Assembly (NCBI RefSeq): GCF_003663885.1
Contig: NZ_RCCE01000001.1
Span: forward strand, 744,001-808,000
Direction of reading: 5' to 3'
From: Litoreibacter meonggei
GTDB lineage: Bacteria; Pseudomonadota; Alphaproteobacteria; Rhodobacterales; Rhodobacteraceae
DNA: 64,000 bases
The notes under the pieces are model-generated. The model was not told the origin of the DNA. It saw nothing but the letters and a program-made list of their open reading frames with translations, and ran no database searches. Made by a program: the position numbers and the translations under genes. Shown one piece after another: positions 55,106 through 64,000 of this stretch. Position 1 is the stretch's first letter. Each line of letters opens with the position of its first letter.

Positions 55106-55791
55106 ACCCGCCGCCCCGCCACTTTACGCGCAACCCATTCGGACACAGCGACCGCGCCCAGCGCGATGACCAGCGACACCAACACCAGTTTGCCCGCTTG
55201 GCTTTCGCCGCCGGGCACCTGCAAGAACGCGTAAATGGCCGAGGGGATGGTCTGCGTCTGCCCCGGAATGGCAGCGACGAAGGTGATCGTGGCCCCGAAC
55301 TCCCCCATGGCCTTGGCAAACCCCAAAACTGCGCCAGCGATGACCGACGGCAACGCGGCGGGCAAAGTGATCGTCCGAAACACCCGCCATGGTGACGCGC
55401 CCAGCGTCGTGGCCGCTTGTTCCAGTTTCGGGTCGCTCGCCTCGAAGCCAAGCCGGATCGCGCGCACCATCAGCGGAAACGCCATGATCGCCGCCGCCAA
55501 GGCCGCCCCCGTCCAGCGGAAGGCGAAGACGATGCCAAGATTGCTGAGGAACCCGCCGACCGCCCCTTGCGTGCCGAAGGTCAAAAGCAGCAGGTAGCCG
55601 GTGACCACGGGCGGCAACACCAGCGGCAGCAACACCAGCGCGTTCACCACGCCCTTGCCCACAAACTCACGCCGCGCCAGCAGATGCGCCACCCAGATCG
55701 CCAAGGGCAGGATCGCCAGCGTCGCCACAATGGACACCCGCAACGATAGCCAGACCGCCGCCCATTCCTCTGGCCCCAGCCCCAGCATCAC
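55102..55791 (-). CDS. modB: Molybdate ABC transporter permease ModB
   Basis: 229 residues, about five membrane helices. The coupling motif EAASPWRVFRTITLP-type segment is present as LGASPWRVFRTITLPAALP near residue 130, and MGEFGATITFVA follows. It overlaps both modC and modA by four bases. Confidence 0.95.
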   Translation of the reverse strand: MMLGLGPEEWAAVWLSLRVSIVATLAILPLAIWVAHLLARREFVGKGVVNALVLLPLVLPPVVTGYLLLLTFGTQGAVGGFLSNLGIVFAFRWTGAALAAAIMAFPLMVRAIRLGFEASDPKLEQAATTLGASPWRVFRTITLPAALPSVIAGAVLGFAKAMGEFGATITFVAAIPGQTQTIPSAIYAFLQVPGGESQAGKLVLVSLVIALGAVAVSEWVARKVAGRRV

Positions 55792-56492
55792 GGCAGCCCA
55801 AACCCATGCGCCGCGTAATCAGCGCTCGCCGCATCGCTTTGCAGCACCTCCATCACCACGTCCGCCGCAGGCCCCGCGCTGGCTGTCAAAGCCACGGGGT
55901 AGCGGATCGGCTGATCGGGCAATTCGGGCAAGACGTGGATCACATGGACCGCAGGCTCCGCAGCCGCATCACTTGCGTAAACCACCGCGAACGGCACCTC
56001 GCCACGCGCCGCCAAAGCCAGCGCCGCGCGGGCGCTGTCGGTCTCGACAATGCGCGGCGCCATGGCGTCCCAGTGGCCCGCGCGTTCCAGATAAGCTTTC
56101 GCGTAAATCCCCACCGGCACCGAGGCAATCAACCCCGTCGCGACCCGGCCATCGCTTGCGAGCAGGTCTTCGAACGGCACCACCTTATGGCCGACGATCA
56201 CCAACGCGTTGGACAACAACTCCACGCGGCTCTCGGGCCGGATCGCGCCCGCGTCCTGCGCCGCGTCCATCCACACTTCATTGGCCGAAAAGAAAATATC
56301 CGCAGGAGCGCCCAGAATAATCTGCCGCGCCAACAGTCCGCTGCCACCGTAGGAGATGCGCACGGGCAGGCCTTCGGTCACCTCGTCCAACGCCGTCTTC
56401 AGGCTGGACGCGGCAAAGATCACCACGTCTTCCGCCACTGCGGGCAACGCGGTAAGGCAAAACGCCAAGGCTATGAAAACACGACGGATCAT
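55788..56492 (-). CDS. modA: Molybdate-binding periplasmic protein ModA
   Basis: 234 residues from the ATG at 56492. A signal peptide (IALAFCLTALPAVA) is followed by VIFAASSLKTALDEVTE and ISYGGSGLLARQIILGAPAD, which are the anion-binding segments, and VPVGIYAKAYLERAG. A longer open frame to 57080 is an antisense shadow of the dehydratase gene and has no family match. No ModE-like operator is visible in the 84-base divergent promoter region. Confidence 0.94.
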   Translation of the reverse strand: MIRRVFIALAFCLTALPAVAEDVVIFAASSLKTALDEVTEGLPVRISYGGSGLLARQIILGAPADIFFSANEVWMDAAQDAGAIRPESRVELLSNALVIVGHKVVPFEDLLASDGRVATGLIASVPVGIYAKAYLERAGHWDAMAPRIVETDSARAALALAARGEVPFAVVYASDAAAEPAVHVIHVLPELPDQPIRYPVALTASAGPAADVVMEVLQSDAASADYAAHGFGLP

Positions 56493-56576
56493 GGCCGCCG
56501 ATTGTGGGCAATGCGCGCGCAGGCGCAAGGCCAAATGCTTCTTGCAGCGGCGCATAAGCGCGTTAGGCTGGCCCCT

Positions 56577-57551
56577 ATGATGACATTCACCAAATCCGAG
56601 CTTGAGGACGCCTGCGCCCTCGTCTACCGCCACATGCCCGCCACGGCGCAACATAGCTGGCCCATGCTGAACGCCCGCACCGGCACACCCACTTGGGTGA
56701 AGCACGAAAACCATGGCCCCACCGGCGCGTTCAAGATGCGCGGGGCGATCACATTTATGAACTGGCTGACCCGCACGCATCCCGACGTGCCGGGCATCTG
56801 CACGGCGACCAAGGGCAACCACGGGCAGGGACAGGCGCGGATGGCGACTGCGGCGGGGTTGCGGGCGCTGATCTACGTCCCCCACGGCAACTCGGTCGAG
56901 AAGAACGCCGCCATGCGGGCCTTCGGGGCGGAACTGGTCGAATACGGGCAGGATTTCGACGAGGCCAAGACCGAAGCCTTCCGCGTGGCCGAGGAACAAG
57001 GCCTGTTCATCGTGCCGCCATTCCACAAGGAACTGGTGCGCGGCGTGGCGACTTACGCCTTCGAGTTGCTGTCCGCTCAACCCGATCTGGACACGATCTA
57101 TGTCCCCATCGGCTGCGGCTCCGGCATCTGCGGCACCATTCTGGCGCGCGATGCTTTGGGGCTGAAAACCAAGGTGGTGGGCGTGGTGTCAGAGAATGCC
57201 CCCACCGCCAAGCTATCGGTCGAGGCGGGCCGCATGGTCGAGACCGACAGCGCCAACACTTTCGCCGACGGCATGGCCGTCCGCCTGCCGGTGCAGGAGG
57301 CCTACGACATCTATTCCAAAGGGGCGGAGCGGATCATCACCGTCAGCGATGACGAGGTCGCCGAGGCGATCCGCGCCTACTACACCTGCACCCACAATCT
57401 GGCCGAAGGCGCGGGCGCGGCCCCGCTGGCGGGGCTGTTGCAGGAGAAAGAGCGCATGGCCGGCAAGGACTGCGCGGTGATCCTGTGCGGCGGCAATATC
57501 GACACGGACTGGTTCTTGCAGGTCATGGCAGGCAAGACGCCGAAGGTTTAG
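56577..57551 (+). CDS. PLP-dependent threonine dehydratase-like enzyme
   Basis: 324 residues. The PLP-binding lysine is Lys53 in GPTGAFKMRGA, a variant of the SxKxRGA motif. TATKGNHGQGQA (Asn loop), PIGCGSGICGTI (phosphate-binding Gly loop) and the end ILCGGNIDTDWF fit catabolic threonine/serine dehydratases without a regulatory domain. It deaminates threonine or serine, or a hydroxyamino acid relative. It is divergent from modA and converges with the deacetylase-like gene. Confidence 0.88.
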   Translation: MMTFTKSELEDACALVYRHMPATAQHSWPMLNARTGTPTWVKHENHGPTGAFKMRGAITFMNWLTRTHPDVPGICTATKGNHGQGQARMATAAGLRALIYVPHGNSVEKNAAMRAFGAELVEYGQDFDEAKTEAFRVAEEQGLFIVPPFHKELVRGVATYAFELLSAQPDLDTIYVPIGCGSGICGTILARDALGLKTKVVGVVSENAPTAKLSVEAGRMVETDSANTFADGMAVRLPVQEAYDIYSKGAERIITVSDDEVAEAIRAYYTCTHNLAEGAGAAPLAGLLQEKERMAGKDCAVILCGGNIDTDWFLQVMAGKTPKV

Positions 57552-57557
57552 CGGCGG

Positions 57558-58682
57558 TTAATACGACGCCTTCAACCGCGCGCTCAGCACATCCAGCCGC
57601 GTGCGCAGCTCGTCCTGTATCGGGCCTTCATGTGGGGCGTCTGTCAGGGTGGTGAACCAATGTTCCGGCGGATTGCGGCCATGGCGGTTGCCCTCGAAAC
57701 TTAGCGCCCGCAGGACTGCTTCGGCCTCGGGTGGTAGACGGTCGGGGGCTTCATGCCCCGCCAACTCGCCCCAAACAGAAGTCCACAAGCGCCCGACGCT
57801 CCACGGGTTATAGCCACCCCCGCCCAGCACCAGCAGGCGCGGTGCGAGCGGTCGCAACGCCCGCAGCACGCGCAGATGCGCGTTATTCGACAGGCTCAGA
57901 TGCGATAGCGGGTCTTCCTCCACCGCATCCGCCCCGCATTGCAGCACTACGGCGTCGGGCCGATGCGCGGTCACAACGGGCAGGATCAGGCGGTCGAGGA
58001 TCAGCGCCATTTCGGTATCGTTCAGCCCCCTCGGCACCGGCAGGTTCAAGGCCGAGCCGCCTGCCGTGTCCTCCACCGCGCCGGTGCGGGGCCAGAGGCC
58101 TTCCTCATGCACCGACACCATGACAGTGTCGGGATCGCCTGCGAAACCATGCTCCACCCCGTCGGGGTGATGGGCATCGATATCCACATAGGCGATGCGG
58201 CGGACGCCTTGGCGGCGCAGGGACAGCATCGCCAGCACCGGATCGTTGAGGTAGCAAAAGCCCCCCGCACGGTCGGGAAACCCGTGATGCGTGCCACCTG
58301 CGGGGCTGTAGACCACGCCGCCATCTGCCAGTAACTCCCCCGCCAACATGGCACCTCCGGCCGAGGTGGCAGGACGGCGGAACATCTCGGGGAAGACCGG
58401 ATTGTCCAGCGTGCCGATGCGGTGACGGGTACGGGTTTCCGCGCTGACATGCTGCGCCTCCTCCGCCGCCTGCAACGCGGCGATGTAATCGGGGCTGTGC
58501 CAGAGTTCCAACGCCTTGGGCTTGGCGCGGGGCGAGGTGATGAACTGCGCGGGCGGCAGCCAGCCCAAAGCGCGGCTGAGGTCCATCACGGTCGAGACGC
58601 GCGGCACCCGAAGCGGGTGTTTCTTGCCATAGGAGGAGCCGCGATAAATCTCGGAGCCGATGAAAAGCGGGTGTGTCAACAT
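57558..58682 (-). CDS. Histone deacetylase-like hydrolase (AcuC/acetylpolyamine amidohydrolase family)
   Basis: 374 residues. Zinc-site segments are YVDIDAHHPDGVEHGF and VLQCGADAVEEDPLSHL, with the active-site HHGFPDRAGGFCYLNDPVL. Bacterial members deacetylate acetoin-pathway proteins or acetylpolyamines; the substrate here is unknown. The ATG at 58682 is chosen over a longer frame from 58733. Confidence 0.9.
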   Translation of the reverse strand: MLTHPLFIGSEIYRGSSYGKKHPLRVPRVSTVMDLSRALGWLPPAQFITSPRAKPKALELWHSPDYIAALQAAEEAQHVSAETRTRHRIGTLDNPVFPEMFRRPATSAGGAMLAGELLADGGVVYSPAGGTHHGFPDRAGGFCYLNDPVLAMLSLRRQGVRRIAYVDIDAHHPDGVEHGFAGDPDTVMVSVHEEGLWPRTGAVEDTAGGSALNLPVPRGLNDTEMALILDRLILPVVTAHRPDAVVLQCGADAVEEDPLSHLSLSNNAHLRVLRALRPLAPRLLVLGGGGYNPWSVGRLWTSVWGELAGHEAPDRLPPEAEAVLRALSFEGNRHGRNPPEHWFTTLTDAPHEGPIQDELRTRLDVLSARLKASY

Positions 58683-58805
58683 GGGGCATATACCTAGCGG
58701 CTCTGCGCTGAAGGAACAGACGTTTCGGCGCAAGACTCTTTAATTATCCACATTTGCGGGCTAACTTAGGGAAAAGGGCGTGTAATCGCGCCGTCGGAGC
58801 AGAGC

Positions 58806-59282
58806 ATGTCGCTGATCAAAATGAAACACCCCGCCCTCCGGATGGAGGGGTCCCAAAAGCGGGACGTGCGCACCCAGTTCGGGGCACTGTGTTTCCGCGT
58901 GCAGGGCGATGAGACGCAGGTGCTTTTGGTGACGTCACGCAATTCACGGCGCTGGATCATTCCCAAGGGCTGGCCGATGGAAGACCAGTCCCCCGCCCAG
59001 GCCGCCGCCATCGAGGCTTTCGAGGAAGCGGGCGTCGAGGGTAAGGCTTACAACATCTGTCTGGGCCTCTATTCCTACACCAAGGTCATGGACAAGTCCG
59101 ATGACCTGCCCTGCGCGGTCTCGGTGTTCCCGCTGAAGGTGCAGAAAACCCATAAGGTCTGGCCTGAAAGCAAGGAACGCACCCGCAAGTGGTTCAGCAT
59201 AAAAAAGGCCGCCGCCCGCGTGCGCGAGCCGGAATTGCGCAAGATTATCAAAAATTTCGACGCGTCCCTGTTGAAGGCCTAA
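58806..59282 (+). CDS. NUDIX hydrolase (diphosphoinositol polyphosphate phosphohydrolase-like)
   Basis: 158 residues. The NUDIX box reads GWPMEDQSPAQAAAIEAFEEAG; the Arg of the REUXEEXGU helix is Ile here, as in several alphaproteobacterial relatives. The N-terminus (QFGALCFRVQGDETQVLLVT) is the NUDIX core strand. The substrate is not known; this subgroup includes enzymes for Ap4A-type or inositol pyrophosphates. Confidence 0.88.
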   Translation: MSLIKMKHPALRMEGSQKRDVRTQFGALCFRVQGDETQVLLVTSRNSRRWIIPKGWPMEDQSPAQAAAIEAFEEAGVEGKAYNICLGLYSYTKVMDKSDDLPCAVSVFPLKVQKTHKVWPESKERTRKWFSIKKAAARVREPELRKIIKNFDASLLKA

Positions 59283-59352
59283 CCCGATTGAGGCTTGCCT
59301 TCGTCCCGCGCGTGCTTAGATTTATAGGACGCAATAAGGACCACAAACCCCG

Positions 59353-59766
59353 ATGATCCGCTACGCCCTTACCTGTGCCAAAGACCATAGCTTCGACAGC
59401 TGGTTTCAGTCGGCAGACGCGTTCGACAAGCTGTTGTCGTCGGGCATGATCACCTGCGCGGTCTGCGGCACGCAGGAGGTCAAGAAATCCATCATGGCAC
59501 CGCGCGTGCGCACATCGGAAGACAAACCGCTCTCCGCCCCCGCCTCCCCTGCCGAGCAGGCGTTGAAGGAGTTGCGCGCCAAGGTGGAGGCCAACTCCGA
59601 ACATGTCGGCACCAATTTCGCCAAGGAAGCCCGCGCCATGCATGACGGCACAGCACCGGAGCGCTCGATCTATGGCGAGGCCAAGATCGAAGACGCCAAG
59701 GCACTGGTTGAAGACGGGGTTCCCGTGGTGCCATTGCCGTTCGGCCCAAGCCGCAAGAACAACTAA
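59353..59766 (+). CDS. DUF1178 family protein
   Basis: 137 residues. MIRYALTCAKDHSFDSWFQS and CAVCGTQEVKKSIMAPRV place it in DUF1178: a small protein with a likely zinc ribbon (the first Cys with CAVC). Its function is unknown. The SDR gene follows by 12 bases. Confidence 0.92.
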   Translation: MIRYALTCAKDHSFDSWFQSADAFDKLLSSGMITCAVCGTQEVKKSIMAPRVRTSEDKPLSAPASPAEQALKELRAKVEANSEHVGTNFAKEARAMHDGTAPERSIYGEAKIEDAKALVEDGVPVVPLPFGPSRKNN

Positions 59767-59778
59767 AGGATCGCCACC

Positions 59779-60423
59779 ATGAAAGTTCTGATCACAGGCG
59801 CGAACCGGGGCATCGGGCGCGCGCTATTTGACGGCTACGCAGCGCGTGGTGACGATGTTACCGGCACAACCCGTGGGGCCGCATCGAACGGTTGGCTGCA
59901 ACTGGATGTCACGGACCCCGCGTCGGTCTCTGCGATGGCGGGCCGGCTGAACGGTCAGCCACTTGATCTGCTGGTCTGCAACGCGGGCGTCTACTTGGAC
60001 AAAGGCCACGAGCTTGGCGCAGGATACGGCGCAGACGTCTGGGCCGACACTTTCGCCGCCAATGTGACCGGCGTGTTCCTGACCATCGAGGCGCTTTTGC
60101 CGAACCTGCGCGCGGCGGGCGGCAAAGTTGCGATCATCTCGTCACAGATGGGGTCCAGCAAGCGGGCGGGTGGCAATGCGTTCGTCTACCGCGCCTCCAA
60201 GGCGGCGGCGCTGAACCTCGGGCGCAATCTGGCCAAGGAGCTTGCCCCTAACGTGGCCGTGGGCATCTACCACCCCGGCTGGGTACAGACCGATATGGGC
60301 GGGAAAACCGCCGCGATCACGGTCGACCAATCCGCCACCGGCCTGATCCAGCGCTTCGACGCGCTTGGGCCGAAAACCACCGGCTGTTTCGAGATGTGGA
60401 ACGGCGAGGCGATGCCTTACTGA
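59779..60423 (+). CDS. Short-chain dehydrogenase/reductase
   Basis: 214 residues. The NAD(P) motif is TGANRGIGRALFDGYA, with NAG at about residue 71 and the catalytic YRASK near residue 135. The substrate cannot be read from the sequence. It ends about 70 bases before lysC. Confidence 0.92.
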   Translation: MKVLITGANRGIGRALFDGYAARGDDVTGTTRGAASNGWLQLDVTDPASVSAMAGRLNGQPLDLLVCNAGVYLDKGHELGAGYGADVWADTFAANVTGVFLTIEALLPNLRAAGGKVAIISSQMGSSKRAGGNAFVYRASKAAALNLGRNLAKELAPNVAVGIYHPGWVQTDMGGKTAAITVDQSATGLIQRFDALGPKTTGCFEMWNGEAMPY

Positions 60424-60492
60424 CCCCGTCCCCCTTGCCCTTCGTGTCGCTGCGTCATAAGACGCAGCACGATACGACAAAGGGCAAACACC

Positions 60493-61731
60493 ATGCCAAG
60501 ACTGGTAATGAAATTTGGCGGCACGTCCGTCGCCAATCCGGACCGCATCCGCCGCGCTGCAAAGCGCGTGGGCGTCGAGGTGGCCAAAGGCTACGAAGTG
60601 ATCGTCATCGTGTCGGCTATGTCCGGCAAGACCAATGAGTTGGTCGGCTGGGTCGAGGATGTCTCGCCGCTGTATGACGCCCGCGAATACGACGCGATTG
60701 TCTCGTCCGGCGAGAACGTGACCGCTGGCCTGATGGCGCTGACCTTGCAGCAGATGGACGTGCCTGCGCGCAGCTGGCAGGGCTGGCAGGTGCCGTTGAT
60801 GACGACGGACGCCCATGGCTCCGCCCGTATCGAGGAAATTCCGACCGCCAATCTGGACGCAAAGTTCGCCGAAGGCATGAAAGTTGCCGTGGTCGCGGGC
60901 TTCCAAGGCATCAGCCACGAGGGCCGCATCACCACGCTGGGTCGTGGCGGGTCCGACACAACAGCCGTGGCGTTTGCCGCTGCCTTCGATGCGGAGCGCT
61001 GCGATATTTATACCGACGTAGACGGGGTCTACACCACCGACCCGCGCATCGAGGACAAGGCCCGCAAGCTGGACCGCATCGCCTATGAGGAAATGCTGGA
61101 GCTGGCGTCGCTGGGCGCCAAAGTGCTGCAAACCCGCTCGGTCGAACTGGCCATGCGCTTTGGCGTGAAGCTGCGGGTTCTATCAAGCTTTGAAGAAATG
61201 GACGACAACGCGGGCACGCTTGTGTGTGCCGAGGAGGATATCGTGGAAAGCAACGTAGTCGCAGGCGTGGCCTTCGTGAGAGACGAAGCCAAAATGACCC
61301 TTATCTCGGTCGCTGACCGTCCGGGCATCGCGGCCGCCATATTCGGGCCTTTGTCCGAGGCAGGTGTGAATGTGGACATGATCGTGCAGAACATCTCTGA
61401 AGAGGGTCGCACCGACATGACCTTCTCGTGCCCCGTCAACGAAGTGCCCCGTGCAGAGCACGCGATGGCGGAAGCCAAAGCATCGGGTTCTATTAACTAC
61501 CACGATCTGGTGGCCGACACGGATGTGGCCAAAGTCTCGGTGGTGGGCATTGGCATGCGCAGCCATGCGGGCGTGGCCGCCAAGATGTTCGCCGCCCTTC
61601 AGGCCGAAGGCGTGAATATCAAGGTTATCACCACCTCGGAGATCAAAATCTCGGTGCTGATCGACCGCAAATACATGGAGCTGGCCGTTCAAGCCCTCCA
61701 TGACGCCTTTGATCTGGACAAGGCTGCCTAA
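60493..61731 (+). CDS. lysC: Aspartate kinase
   Basis: 412 residues. MPRLVMKFGGTSVANPDRIR gives the kinase start motif; TLGRGGSDTTAVAFAAAF and YTDVDGVYTTDPRI follow. Two ACT domains lie C-terminal to residue 270 (MTLISVADRPGIAAAIFG; VSVVGIGMRSHAGVAAKMF) and should bind lysine and/or threonine. It starts the pathway to lysine, threonine and methionine. AAGGGC lies before the ATG. Confidence 0.96.
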   Translation: MPRLVMKFGGTSVANPDRIRRAAKRVGVEVAKGYEVIVIVSAMSGKTNELVGWVEDVSPLYDAREYDAIVSSGENVTAGLMALTLQQMDVPARSWQGWQVPLMTTDAHGSARIEEIPTANLDAKFAEGMKVAVVAGFQGISHEGRITTLGRGGSDTTAVAFAAAFDAERCDIYTDVDGVYTTDPRIEDKARKLDRIAYEEMLELASLGAKVLQTRSVELAMRFGVKLRVLSSFEEMDDNAGTLVCAEEDIVESNVVAGVAFVRDEAKMTLISVADRPGIAAAIFGPLSEAGVNVDMIVQNISEEGRTDMTFSCPVNEVPRAEHAMAEAKASGSINYHDLVADTDVAKVSVVGIGMRSHAGVAAKMFAALQAEGVNIKVITTSEIKISVLIDRKYMELAVQALHDAFDLDKAA

Positions 61732-61768
61732 CGACGCAGAAACGCGCCTGAATAGGTCATGATTTGTT

Positions 61769-61800
61769 ACGCCCGCGCCGTGCCGCGGGCGTTTGCTTTT
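61769..61800 (+). terminator. Intrinsic terminator after lysC
   Basis: ACGCCCGCG, six-base loop, CGCGGGCGT, then TTGCTTTT. It separates lysC from ptsP, about 37 bases after the lysC stop. Confidence 0.85.
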
Positions 61801-62001
61801 GGCTTGCTGGCTTTGGCGACAATCTGATTGGTTTTTGCACGATTTGGAGCCTGAATGAGACTTATTTACTCAATAAGAGCGCCATCCCAATTGCCAGCTG
61901 GACATAGGCGATTTTCCCGCCTCGGCGCAGTTCTCTCCTCTCCACTTCCCCACCAAAACCCCGTATAGCAAATACTGAGACCACCAGGGAGGGCGACGAA
62001 T

Positions 62002-64000
62002 TTGCCCGAGAGATATGAAAGTGAAAGCCGCAAGCTGCTAGGCCGCTTGCGCGATACCCTCGCCGAGGAAGGCGCAGGGCAGGAAAGGCTTGACCGGATC
62101 ACCAGCATCATCGCGGGATCCATGGGCACTGATGTGTGCTCGATCTATCTGTTCCGTGACGCAGACACCCTTGAACTCTGCGCCACGGAAGGTTTGAACA
62201 AAGAGGCCGTCCACCAAACGCGGATGCGCATTGGCGAAGGTCTAGTGGGACGCGTTGCCCGCACCAAGACGCCAGTAAATACGCCCGACGCCCCATCCGC
62301 CAAAGGGTTCAGGTTTATGCCGGAGACGGGGGAGGAGATTTTTTCATCGTTCCTTGGCCTGCCGATCCAAAGGCTTGGCGAGACGCTGGGCGTTCTGGTT
62401 GTTCAATCCAAAGACGCGCGCGGCTACACCGAGGATGAAGTTTACGCGCTGGAAGTCGTGGCGATGGTGCTGGCCGAAATGACCGAACTTGGCGCGTTTC
62501 AGGGCGAAGGCGCCGCGATGGGCGCGCGTCACACCCAACAAGCGCTATTCCGCGGTGGCACCGCCCAAGAAGGCGCGGCGGAGGGCCATGTCTATTTGCA
62601 CGAGCCCCGCGTTGTCGTGACCAATCCGATCGCAGACGACCCCCATGTGGAATTAAAACGGCTCGAAGATGCCATGGAAACCTTGCGCGGCTCGGTAGAC
62701 GAGATGCTGGGCGCTATGAGCAAGAATACCGATAAAGAGCAGGTCAAAGTTCTTGAAGCCTACCGCATGTTCGCCAATTCCCGTTCCTGGGTGCGGCGGA
62801 TGCAAGAAAACGTAGGGCTGGGCCTATCCGCCGAAGCCGCCGTCGAGAAAGAGCAATCCTCCACCCGCGCCCGTATGGAAAGCGTGCCCGACGCCTATCT
62901 GCGGGACCGGCTGCATGACCTCGACGACCTATCCAACCGCCTGCTACGTTTGTTGACCGGCCAAGGCAGCGACACGGGTGCCGAGATGCCCGAAAACCCC
63001 ATTCTTGTGGCTAAGAACATCGGACCGGGCGAATTGCTAGACTACGGCAAGAAGCTGAAGGGCATCGTGCTTGAAGAAGGCTCGGTCGGCTCACACGCGG
63101 CGATCGTCGCGCGCGCATGGGCTATTCCGTTGGTGATTAACGCCAAGCGCATCCTGACCGAGGCCCTGAACGGCGACCACATCTTGGTGGATGGCGATCA
63201 GGGTGTGGTCCATCTGCGCCCTGAAGACACCGTGGCCACCGCATTTCGCGACAAAATTGCTATGCAAACGCAGGCGCAGCAACGCTATGCGTCGATCCGC
63301 GAAAAACCCGCCACAACGCTGGATGGCCATACGGTTTCACTGCACATGAATGCGGGTTTGATGGCGGACCTACCGTCGCTGGTCAGCTCTGGTGCAGAAG
63401 GCGTTGGCCTGTTCCGAACCGAGCTTCAATTTCTGACCCGTGCACGGGTGCCGCGCCGCTCGGAGCTGGCCTCGATTTACGGCTCTGTTATGGATGCGGC
63501 CAAAGGCAAACAGGTGGTCTTCCGCACGCTCGACATCGGGTCCGACAAGGTGCTGCCCTACATGAAACCCACCGAGGAGCCGAACCCGGCGATGGGCTGG
63601 CGGGCGATCCGTGTTGGTCTGGACAAGAAGGGCGTGATGCGGATGCAGCTGCAAGCCCTGATCCGCGCGGCTAATGGGCGCCCCTTGTCCGTGATGTTCC
63701 CCTTTGTCGCTCAATTCGATGAATTCCGCGAAGCACGGCAACACCTTCTGGATGAGCTGGAGCGCGAAAAAAAGCTGGGCCACGCCTTACCATCGGACGT
63801 GAAAATTGGTGCCATGCTGGAGACCCCGTCACTGGCGTTTGCGCCGAAGCAGTTCTTCGAGATGGCTGATTTTATCTCTATTGGCGGCAACGACCTGAAA
63901 CAATTCTTCTTCGCCGCCGACCGCGAGAACGAGCGCGTGCGCAAACGTTATGACACGCTGAATGTCAGCTTCCTGACCTTTCTGGAACAGATTTCCGAAC
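62002..64000 (+). CDS. ptsP: PTS-Ntr phosphoenolpyruvate-protein phosphotransferase PtsP (partial, C-terminus outside window)
   Basis: 666 residues are visible of an expected 750 or so. The start is a TTG with GGGAGGG upstream; the frame is open to the window end. Residues about 20-160 form a GAF domain (GTDVCSIYLFRDADTLELCA). The EI domain follows, with the phosphorylated His365 in VGSHAAIVARAWAIPLV. PEP-binding segments are GAEGVGLFRTELQFL, FRTLDIGSDKVLPYM and MLETPSLAF, and SIGGNDLKQFFFAADREN. It is the first enzyme of the nitrogen-related PTS and passes phosphate to NPr and then EIIA-Ntr. Confidence 0.93.
   Translation, partial: MPERYESESRKLLGRLRDTLAEEGAGQERLDRITSIIAGSMGTDVCSIYLFRDADTLELCATEGLNKEAVHQTRMRIGEGLVGRVARTKTPVNTPDAPSAKGFRFMPETGEEIFSSFLGLPIQRLGETLGVLVVQSKDARGYTEDEVYALEVVAMVLAEMTELGAFQGEGAAMGARHTQQALFRGGTAQEGAAEGHVYLHEPRVVVTNPIADDPHVELKRLEDAMETLRGSVDEMLGAMSKNTDKEQVKVLEAYRMFANSRSWVRRMQENVGLGLSAEAAVEKEQSSTRARMESVPDAYLRDRLHDLDDLSNRLLRLLTGQGSDTGAEMPENPILVAKNIGPGELLDYGKKLKGIVLEEGSVGSHAAIVARAWAIPLVINAKRILTEALNGDHILVDGDQGVVHLRPEDTVATAFRDKIAMQTQAQQRYASIREKPATTLDGHTVSLHMNAGLMADLPSLVSSGAEGVGLFRTELQFLTRARVPRRSELASIYGSVMDAAKGKQVVFRTLDIGSDKVLPYMKPTEEPNPAMGWRAIRVGLDKKGVMRMQLQALIRAANGRPLSVMFPFVAQFDEFREARQHLLDELEREKKLGHALPSDVKIGAMLETPSLAFAPKQFFEMADFISIGGNDLKQFFFAADRENERVRKRYDTLNVSFLTFLEQISE

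Noticed and set aside
55806-56576. N-terminal extension of the threonine dehydratase-like gene
   Set aside because: The frame is open upstream of 56577 only because it runs antisense to modA. The enzyme starts with its family N-terminus at 56577.
56493-56576. Molybdenum-cofactor riboswitch or ModE site before modA
   Set aside because: The 84-base gap is too short for the riboswitch and no palindrome of the ModE type is visible.

Overview
The window is a stretch of chromosome from an alphaproteobacterium, most likely a marine roseobacter-type member of Rhodobacterales. The evidence is moderately high GC, a Tad/Flp pilus locus with an OmpA-type lipoprotein in the CpaD position, a ybgC-tolQRAB-pal-cpoB-tilS-ftsH block, lysC followed by ptsP, and many small conserved proteins of the roseobacter type (DUF983, DUF1127, DUF1178). 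I saw no rRNA, tRNA, insertion sequence, prophage or CRISPR array. Gene density is high and most start codons carry a visible Shine-Dalgarno sequence.

Layout. 1-970: an ECF sigma factor (cut by the window edge) behind a secreted EF-hand protein. 1163-6762: DUF983 and NUDIX genes, then a compact cassette that resembles the mycobacterial decaprenyl-phosphoryl-arabinose route: a flippase-like membrane protein, a DprE1-like oxidase, a DprE2-like SDR and a convergent HAD-UbiA fusion. 6766-7581: a lytic transglycosylase. 7951-19118: a Tad pilus locus with three Flp-type pilins, cpaB, cpaC, an OmpA-type lipoprotein, cpaE, cpaF, tadB, tadC, two TPR proteins and the prepilin peptidase. It is followed by a convergent GT-C-like membrane protein and an AAA ATPase.

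22230-29199: an Lhr-like helicase and the PdeM phosphoesterase, a thioesterase, folD and fhs (one-carbon folate metabolism) and a MOSC protein. 29345-38221: ftsH, tilS and the complete Tol-Pal envelope system, all on the minus strand. 38223-39917: three proteins of unknown function. 39922-42156: ruvCAB. 42498-46446: DUF1127, prmA, an MFS transporter and unknown proteins. 46549-49205: acs and adk, overlapping. 49671-53909: rpsD, a secreted protein, an M50 protease, a Hint-domain protein and an LpxR-like outer-membrane protein. 54014-56492: modABC. 56577-60423: a threonine dehydratase-like enzyme, a histone-deacetylase-like hydrolase, NUDIX, DUF1178 and an SDR. 60493-64000: lysC and the start of ptsP (cut by the window end).

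The most interesting part is the first third. A complete set of enzymes for making and possibly flipping a polyprenyl-phosphoryl pentose lies next to a pilus locus that ends with a GT-C-like membrane protein. One coherent but unproven reading is arabinose-type glycosylation of pilin or another envelope target. The pilin genes also show tandem duplication of whole transcription units, divergence of one copy, and a shared upstream motif.
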